DNA from: Proales similis
Lineage: Eukaryota; Rotifera; Eurotatoria; Ploima; Proalidae
DNA length: 64,000 nt
Direction: 5' to 3'
Assembly: GCA_019059635.1 (NCBI GenBank)
Contig: JAGVRJ010000001.1
Coordinates: 3,773,812-3,837,811, forward strand
Each line of letters starts with the position of its first letter. Positions within the stretch are counted from its first letter, which is position 1. Of this stretch, positions 57,846-64,000 are shown one piece after another. The notes under the pieces are model-generated. The model ran no database searches, had not been told where the DNA came from, and saw only the letters and a program-made list of their open reading frames with translations. The position numbers were made by a program, and so were the translations under genes.

Positions 57846-58892
57846 ATGGCGGCAGAAGATGGAAACGATCTCTTCAAACGTCTCAGTCAAACTAATATCC
57901 ATCAACAGGCTAATTCTAAACCGAAAAAAAAATGCTTTTTGTTAAATGAAACAATTAAAAACTATCCAAATGTCGTTGCTAATGATGAAATTACTTTAAT
58001 ACTTGGTTGTTCTAGGTCTGGAAAATCGGAGCTTGTTTTACATATTTTGATCAGATTTTTGAAGAAGTTTATTAGAGATATTGCCTGTTTCAAGAAGCTA
58101 TCTGAAAAGTCGTTTGCGGAAATACTCGAAATTTACCATAACGAATTCAAAGCGAAGCTTATTTACGTGAGCGGAGACGGCAAGTTCAACTTGCTTCGTC
58201 TAGAAAAACTTATTCTTGCAATATGTGAAGCCGAATTTTTCGAAATGACGCCAGAGCTACAAAATGGGAGTAACAAAGAGATACTAGAAAACAGTTTCAG
58301 GAAATTTGTGAAAATTATAATAGAAAAAGTTATCATATTTAGATGCTTTACTCGTTCACACTTTGTCAACTCATTGTGTGCTTTAGAAAACTACTTAATT
58401 GCAGAAAATCTAACTCGTTCCCAACAGGGCGACACAAGCCGACTCGATCAATTAATTCCAATATTTATTGATCCTGTCTTTCCTGACTTAATTTCAACAG
58501 AACGCTTTAATAATTCTAAAGAGCTATTGGGGTATTTATTTGCCACGGTTGAGAAACTCTCAACGAAATATCCAGCTCATTTTCTATTGGGTTTACCAGA
58601 AGACTTTCTAAAAAAAAGCGAGGGAGCCAGCAACTTTATTTCAAATTTTCATTCGATTCGGAGAATTCTAGTGTTTTCGCTAACCATTGAGAAAATGAAA
58701 GAGCAACATCTCGATGAAAATAATTTTTCGGATAAAACCGTTTCGATTAATGATGTAACCGAAAATCGAGTTCTTACTTTTCAGATATTAAAATCTAAAC
58801 AACAGAATATGAAAACTGATTCAAATGAAATAATGAAACCAGCACAGTTAAAAATTTCAAACAGTGGAATTATTATTCTGGGGGATTGGTAG
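57846..58892 (+). CDS. XRCC2: XRCC2-like RAD51 paralogue
   Basis: A 348-residue single-exon protein with an ATPase fold. Walker A is GCSRSGKS (about residues 57-64), in the position of human XRCC2 GPEGTGKT. Then AKLIYVSGDGKFNLLRLEKLI corresponds to VLFIDTDYHFDMLRLVTIL, and FRCFTRSHFVNSLCALENYL to CSSSTHLLLTLYSLES. The hydrophobic strand LIPIFIDPVFPDL stands for Walker B, with Pro after Asp. The C-terminus ISNSGIIILGDW recalls FIIGESGVEF. Several inserts are rich in Lys and Asn. XRCC2 acts in BCDX2 in homologous recombination. Divergence is high, so another RAD51 paralogue is possible. Confidence 0.65.
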   Translation: MAAEDGNDLFKRLSQTNIHQQANSKPKKKCFLLNETIKNYPNVVANDEITLILGCSRSGKSELVLHILIRFLKKFIRDIACFKKLSEKSFAEILEIYHNEFKAKLIYVSGDGKFNLLRLEKLILAICEAEFFEMTPELQNGSNKEILENSFRKFVKIIIEKVIIFRCFTRSHFVNSLCALENYLIAENLTRSQQGDTSRLDQLIPIFIDPVFPDLISTERFNNSKELLGYLFATVEKLSTKYPAHFLLGLPEDFLKKSEGASNFISNFHSIRRILVFSLTIEKMKEQHLDENNFSDKTVSINDVTENRVLTFQILKSKQQNMKTDSNEIMKPAQLKISNSGIIILGDW

Positions 58893-58956
58893 GTATCCTT
58901 TAATAAGTGATTTTCAGTCAACGAAGTTTTTTAAGCTTATCTTGGTTTTTAACTTA

Positions 58957-59913
58957 CTAGATCGGCTTTTGAGCTGGGTCCAATCCTAGTGTTTTCATCT
59001 GGATAGCAATGTCACACAAGTAATCAAAGCACTCACACATCGATTTCGCAGATTGCCAGGTTGGACCCCAAACGTAAATTCCATGTCTCCTTACTAAAAT
59101 TGCACATGTCTCAGGATATTCCTCCATTGCTTGGGCCATTCGTTCCTTTTATACCCAAATTTTTTTTACAATAAAAACTCTTGAACGAATAGATTAATAC
59201 CTGAAGATCTTCCTCAAATGGAGTATTCTCTATTATTGGAACAACAAGCTCCTCGTCAAAACGATAGTAACCACCTTTTCATGTTTTCGATTGACTAAAG
59301 AAGTTTAAAATTTCATTTTGATATTTTTTACCGGATCTTGACTTCCTTATTCCTTTAATCATCTCTTGATGAGTAATCCTAAATTCTGACCCAGAAAAAA
59401 TCAAAGTGGCCATCACGCACTTTTTGGAATGAGTATGGATAACTGCTCCAGCATTACGCATCAAATAGGCATTCATGAATAATGGAGTACATTGACTCTT
59501 TTTGTATTGTTTGTAAGCCGGCGGTGAACAAAGCTGTTCGCCTTTAATGTTTTGGACAAAGAGATCCTCAGGCTTCAAAGATCAATTGGCTTAAAGAGAA
59601 AAATTGGTTGGCTTGTTCTACCAACCTGAACTCTTTCCTTGTGAACTCCTGATGGCGCTATGAATATTTCCTCACTGGAATGAATTAAGAAAGATGTTAA
59701 TTATTTCAGTATATAATCTTACTTTTGCTTGATGCTTATTCCCCCTCCGGTGCCCGTAACCCAATCAAGCCAATAAAATTGTTTCAATAACTCGGGGATA
59801 AGTAAACGAGGGTGCTCTTCCTATTATTTGTATGATTGATAAGCAAAATATGAAAAACAAAAGAAAAGAAAAAGCCTTACTTCAACTTCTTTGCTTTTCA
59901 AATTTTCATTCAT
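58957..59913 (-). CDS. APIP: APIP (MtnB), methylthioribulose-1-phosphate dehydratase
   Basis: Zn-dependent class II aldolase-fold enzyme of the methionine salvage pathway, also an apoptosis regulator in mammals. Start at 59913 ([12 protein letters not shown]). Exons give [26 protein letters not shown], an intermediate exon with [52 protein letters not shown] (Zn ligands HTH), [18 protein letters not shown] (catalytic Glu in HQEM), [19 protein letters not shown], and [17 protein letters not shown] with the third Zn His, ending LDPAQKPI at 58957. About 235 residues, the normal length, with all catalytic residues present. Confidence 0.94.
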
Positions 59914-60367
59914 GATTTTATTCAAAGAAACTAAAAACACAAGAATTAAACAGAAGATGACCTAAGTTTATTTCTGAAAGTACATAAACACATAAAAAAG
60001 GGTTAACTCTGAATGAATAGAATGTTTGAGATTAAGATATAAACTATCACCACATGTTAGTTTCCGCAGAACGCTTCAAACTAGACCCGTCAATAATGGT
60101 AAAGAAACAGAAAAAAAAGCAAATCTATAATAACAATACGCATGAAACAGAAACATAACTTTAAAAAAAGTTATTAATATTTTTAATATACTAATGTAGA
60201 TAGAAATACATTATTAAAATCATAAGAGTATTTAAAAAAAACCGAATGATTGAAAAATTGCCTAACGTCCAAAAGAGGTCTAGGGTTAGTTGAGAATGTC
60301 GTAAAAATAAGTTTAAGAGTCAAGTTTTATTTAAAGCAAATACGATTTTAAACGAAAAATTTTTGAG
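59914..60367. other. Intergenic region
   Basis: Very AT-rich, about 0.45 kb, between APIP and the JmjC gene. No coding or RNA signal. Confidence 0.5.
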
Positions 60368-62108
60368 TTAATTAAAATATTTATCGAATGGAGTAAAATT
60401 AATTGTAGTTGCCTTCACATCACAAACACATTCGATCCTCTCTCCGAGATAGGGAAGCCAAGACTTTAGGGCAAATTTCATGGCTTCATTGTGATTGAAG
60501 CCGCAATTGAATCCACCGTAAAAAGCGGAGGGCAAAGTGACAACTAAATCGCCGGGTTTTTGGATGATCTTATTATAATATACCGTAAAGACAAGTAAGA
60601 ATAGACATTATTATGGTAAAATCGTTACCTTGTAACAGTTGAATCCCCTTTCTTTAAGGAAATCAGGCTCGCAAAAGACAAACTTATGGGACAGCACACC
60701 AGCACAAGCGCCGAACTCTGTCGGAAAAGCTTGTCTACATAAGTCAACGAACCTTGACTTTTCACTCTGCGGCAGAATGAACCACACTTTTGGCTCTCCG
60801 GACAATTGATAATTGGCGCTGAAAAGATTTCCATCTTCAACATGCTTTTTTTTGTAAAATAAAAGATTAAAAGTCAAAATCAATGTTTCTTTCGATTCTA
60901 TATTCTTTTACCCAAGCAAATATGCTTCCTGGGGTGCCAACATAAACAAATGGCGAAGTGACACCCATTCCGCGTACGCCTTCTTGCAAGAGAAGGTCCT
61001 TACCGACTTAAAAAACTTTTAGAGCAGGGACAAAGCAAAACTTTGAAAGAACTTACTCAGATCATTTCTGATGAAATTATGTGTAACCGAAGTCCATTGG
61101 TCCGTGCCGTAGAACGGCGTCAATGATGACTTTCCGTACAGATCCATTATTCGGCTATTAGGATCCAATACGGATTTCTCGGCGTAAGTTTCCTGTAACT
61201 TTTTAACAGGAAACCTTTGTTCTTCCCCTTCTCTGAAGGCACTGAACATGCCTTTGATCCGGGAAGCTAAAAAGAATTAAAATTATACGAGAATTGAAAA
61301 GAAAGAAGATAACATAAAATTACTTAATATCTTTGATTGCTTACAGCTAATCTCCATTCTACTATGAGCAGAGAATGGAGGTTGAAGAGCTGGGGGAAAA
61401 ATGAATTTAAGGGCGCCGTAATTTTTAACATTCATATCCCCTTCGAGCTCCATTAAAATATCAAGAGCAAGCGCAAAATTCCCCTTGATGGGGCTTGTCA
61501 TGGTAAGAGTCGGGCAGAAGATCTCATCGAAATGAAGATTCGACAAGATTTCTTTTTTCAGAGAAGACTTAAGCGTCGAAAGCCTTTTGCGCTCTCTGTC
61601 TTCTTCGCTCAGCTTGTTCTCTTAAAGAGAATAAAAAAAAATCATAAACAGAATGAAACAAATGAATTAAAAAGATGAATATAAGAAAAAAAAACCAAAA
61701 TCAAAGAAACAAAATTAAGAAATATTAGGAAAAAAAAAGAAAAACACTAACCTTTTATTGCCCAACCGTTGTTCCTCAGAGATTCCAATCTGGAATGTAT
61801 CGTATTGATCGATACCTTCTTGATTGGATCCAATTTGGGTCTCTTGGAACCGCTGGCTTGGCATGACTCATATTCCCTCTTGTATCTCTCCGAAAGAGAC
61901 TTTGCTTGGTACAAGAGAGAACTAGCACCAGTTTCGAGATGCTAAAAATTAATGATACAATAAATATGTACAAATACCGAAAAACGAAAAAACTTACATT
62001 AAGAAAATGTGGATTTCCTTTGGCAAGTTCCTCCTTTTCGATTTCCAAAAGATATTCAAGAAGCTTCTCTTTTGGAACATCGGCGACTTGCTTGGATTTG
62101 GGAGCCAT
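60368..62108 (-). CDS. JmjN/JmjC-domain protein, probably catalytically inactive
   Basis: Start at 62108 (MAPKSKQVADVPKEK). A charged N-terminal part leads to a JmjN-like segment (ALDILMELEGDMNVKNYGALKFIFPPALQPPFSAHSR, 61546-61350). Then VYVGTPGSIFAW and, after an intron, HVEDGNLFSANYQLSGEPKVWF, which is the JmjC entry: His and Glu of HxE and the Lys of GEPK are retained. The second half, PGDLVVTLPSAFYGGFNCGFNHNEAMKFA, aligns with KDM4 GYHAGFNHGFNCAESTNFA. The third iron ligand His (in YHAGFN) is Tyr here. No ARID, PHD or Tudor domain follows; the protein ends at 60368 after about 410 residues. KDM4/5-like by sequence. Confidence 0.78.
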
Positions 62109-62285
62109 TGGATTCGATTAAATCTAAAAAAAATAAATCTTAGTAATTTTTTAAAATGGAGAATCTAAAATGAAATAAAATGAAAAGTTTAAACTAAGCC
62201 ACTGGATTAAATAGAAAGATTAAATTTAGATTGATGGTTATATTCGCTAAGAGATAGTTTCAGATATTTATTAACTTTCGTTATC

Positions 62286-62499
62286 GCTTAAGCATGGGGA
62301 TAATTTTCGAAATGTTTGAAGGCTCGCCCTAGCTGGCTGCCTGGGAGCCTTGGCTCGACCGGGGTGCCATTCGATAGCTCTCGTCATGAAGAATCAAACA
62401 AAATTAAATTCATTCTCATACGATGAGATTTGCGTGAGCTGTGCTTTGAAAAGAGGTTGCAAGTGTATTTGCCCAATGCTTAAGCATGGGGATAATTTT
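62286..62499 (+). repeat. Subtelomeric 22-bp direct repeat pair
   Basis: The 22-base sequence GCTTAAGCATGGGGATAATT(TT) occurs at 62286-62307 and again at 62478-62499, 192 bp apart. The second copy runs directly into TTTAGGGTTTAGGG. It marks the start of the subtelomeric region and suggests duplication of a telomere-joining segment. Confidence 0.8.
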
Positions 62500-62668
62500 A
62501 GGGTTTAGGGTTATCTCGATCATTTTCCCGACGATTTCACGCTTTTCGAGCGTTTTCGAAAAAATCGAGAAAAATAAATTTTAGGTTATCTCGATGATTT
62601 TCCCGACGATTTCACGCTTTTCGAGCGTTTTCGAAAAAATCGAGATATTAGATTTGGTATGTCCGTCC

Positions 62669-62714
<46 letters not shown>
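62669..62714 (+). repeat. GGCT tetranucleotide microsatellite
   Basis: About 11 uninterrupted GGCT units in module copy 2. The matching position in copy 3 (63124-63145) has only about 5 units, so the run varies in length between copies. Confidence 0.92.
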
Positions 62715-62799
62715 ATCATTTTGTCGGAATTTGGGGGTGAAACCGGGTATCAATCGAAAGCTCTCGATGAGGAGATGACGAATATGTAGTTATCTCAAA

Positions 62800-62856
62800 C
62801 CCCCATCCGAGACGGGTATCCCGGGTTCGAATCCCGGGGGGGGACAACTTTTTTTT
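62800..62856 (+). other. tRNA-like box B / T-arm with poly-T terminator
   Basis: GGTTCGAATCC (62824-62834) is an exact RNA polymerase III box B, lying in a GC-rich hairpin CCCGGGTTCGAATCCCGGG that forms a T arm. It is followed by GGGGGGAC and eight T (62849-62856), a pol III terminator. I could not find a matching acceptor strand, D arm or convincing anticodon arm upstream, so it is a tRNA fragment, pseudogene or tRNA-derived element, not an intact tRNA. Confidence 0.5.
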
Positions 62857-63162
62857 GAAGCAACAAAACCACCCATATCTATATATATTATTGATCCTCG
62901 TGAAAAGTTATCTACGAATCTGCAAAAAAAATCGAAAAAATATTTCAATCCGAAGACTTGGTGAGAATCCGACCGTAAAACAGAAAAATCATCGTTTAAA
63001 AAAGTTCTTTTTTTAAAAACTTGATTAGGTTTAGGTTAAGGTTATCTCGATGATTTTCCTGACGATTTCACGCTTTTCGAGCGTTTTCGAAAAATCGAGA
63101 TATTAGATTTGGTATGTCCGTCCGGCTGGCTGGCTGGCTGGCTGGATCATTTTGTCGGAATT

Positions 63163-64000
63163 TTAGGGTTTAGGGTTTAGGTTTAGGTTTAGGTTTTAGG
63201 TTTAGGTTTTAGGTTTAGGTTTAGGGTTTTAGGTTTTAGGGTTTAGGTTTAGGGTTTAGGTTTAGGGTTTTAGGTTTAGGTTTAGGGTTTAGGTTTAGGT
63301 TTAGGGTTTAGGTTTAGGGTTTAGGTTTAGGTTTAGGTTTAGGTTTAGGTTTAGGTTTAGGGTTTAGGTTTAGGTTTTAGGTTTTAGGTTTAGGTTTAGG
63401 TTTAGGTTTAGGTTTAGGGTTTAGGGTTTTTAGGTTTAGGTTTAGGTTTAGGGTTTAGGTTTTAGGTTTAGGTTTAGGTTTTAGGTTTAGGTTTAGGGTT
63501 TAGGTTTAGGTTTAGGGTTTAGGTTTAGGGTTTAGGTTTAGGGGTTTAGGTTTAGGTTTTAGGTTTAGGTTTAGGGTTTAGGTTTAGGGTTTAGGTTTAG
63601 GTTTAGGTTTAGGGTTTTAGGTTTAGGTTTAGGGTTTAGGTTTAGGTTTTAGGTTTAGGGTTTAGGTTTAGGGTTTTAGGTTTAGGTTTTAGGGTTTAGG
63701 GTTTAGGTTTAGGGTTTAGGTTTAGGTTTAGGGTTTAGGTTTAGGGTTTAGGTTTAGGTTTAGGTTTAGGTTTAGGGTTTAGGTTTAGGGTTTAGGGTTT
63801 TAGGGTTTAGTTTAGGGTTTAGGTTTAGGTTTAGGTTTAGGTTTTAGGTTTTAGGTTTAGGTTTAGGTTTAGGGTTTAGGTTTAGGTTTAGGTTTTAGGT
63901 TTTAGGTTTAGGTTTTAGGTTTAGGGTTTAGGTTTAGGTTTAGGTTTAGGTTTAGGTTTTAGGGTTTAGGTTTAGGTTTAGGTTTTTAGGTTTAGGTTTA
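63163..64000 (+). repeat. Telomeric repeat array, mixed TTTAGG / TTTAGGG
   Basis: About 840 nt of G-rich repeat continuing to the right edge. Units are mainly TTTAGG and TTTAGGG in irregular order, with some TTTTAGG and TTTTAGGG and a rare single-base slip. The G-rich strand reads 5' to 3' toward the edge, the orientation expected for a right chromosome end. Confidence 0.95.

Larger units (their letters stand above)
62510..63162 (+). repeat. Subtelomeric module, three copies
   Basis: A module beginning GTTATCTCGAT and containing CCCGACGATTTCACGCTTTT and a near-palindrome around GAGCGTTTTCGAAAA occurs three times. Copy 1 is short (about 62510-62570). Copy 2 (about 62586-62732) and copy 3 (about 63041-63162) continue through GATTTGGTATGTCCGTCC and a GGCT run into GGATCATTTTGTCGGAATTT. 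Each copy is preceded by AGGTT or AGGGTT, and copy 3 passes straight into telomeric repeats, as if modules were inserted between telomere tracts. Confidence 0.88.

Noticed and set aside
62669-62714. CRISPR or minisatellite array
   Set aside because: A simple tetranucleotide run without spacers in a eukaryotic subtelomere.
62740-62845. Complete tRNA gene
   Set aside because: The T arm and terminator are good, but no matching acceptor stem, D arm or anticodon arm could be built upstream.

Overview
The window is a gene-dense, AT-rich, intron-containing nuclear segment that runs into a chromosome end on the right. About 30 protein-coding genes sit on both strands with little space between them. 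Most introns are roughly 45-75 nt with ordinary GT-AG ends, and a few appear to be only about 27-30 nt. The gene set points to an animal: a KAT2/GCN5 with the PCAF N-terminal domain, a RASSF9/10-type protein, an Ly-6/uPAR-like secreted protein, MTERF3 and a Tincar-like membrane protein. CFAP221 (a central-pair protein) and MORN2 suggest motile cilia. I therefore read it as a ciliated metazoan with a compact genome. I cannot fix the phylum: the telomere, a TTTAGG/TTTAGGG mixture, is not the usual animal TTAGGG.

Layout. 1-1.3 kb: 5' part of VPS41 (minus). 1.4-4.1 kb: KAT2. 4.2-6.8 kb: MORN2 and the exocyst subunit EXOC7. 7.2-8.9 kb: ACTR3 (plus). 9.2-9.9 kb: a mucin-like membrane protein. 11.8-18.5 kb: an unknown Ser-rich protein and CFAP221. 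18.8-23.6 kb: an LPCAT-type acyltransferase, a small acidic protein and a four-EF-hand protein with a long disordered N-terminus. 23.8-25.7 kb: RPL14 and an Ly-6-like protein. 25.8-31.9 kb: a large disordered protein, an LYSMD1/2-like protein and DPH7. 32.1-37.5 kb: a T4 RNA ligase 1-like protein, a SENP1/2-type SUMO protease and a PH-domain/Gly-rich protein. 38-40.5 kb: two unrecognised genes. 41.1-43.9 kb: RPL6, whose second intron holds two C/D-box snoRNAs, and MTERF3. 46-48.6 kb: a Tincar-like multi-pass protein. 48.9-53.9 kb: TFIP11 and ATE1. 54.5-58.9 kb: RASSF9/10-like, ESCO1/2 and an XRCC2-like RAD51 paralogue. 59-62.1 kb: APIP and a JmjN/JmjC protein. 62.2-64 kb: subtelomeric repeats, a tRNA-like box B and about 0.84 kb of telomeric repeat.

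Most genes are housekeeping genes: vesicle traffic (VPS41, EXOC7), actin nucleation (ACTR3), translation and its modification (RPL6, RPL14, DPH7, snoRNAs), splicing (TFIP11), chromatin and cohesion (KAT2, JmjC, ESCO, XRCC2), protein modification (SENP, ATE1), and lipid and methionine salvage (LPCAT, APIP). There is no sign of an operon, a provirus or horizontally acquired island. The observations that deserve a second look are the paired U31-like snoRNAs in RPL6, the JmjC protein that has lost an iron-binding histidine, the KAT2 bromodomain without its acetyl-lysine-binding asparagine, the animal RNA ligase, and the degenerate telomere with its modular subtelomere.
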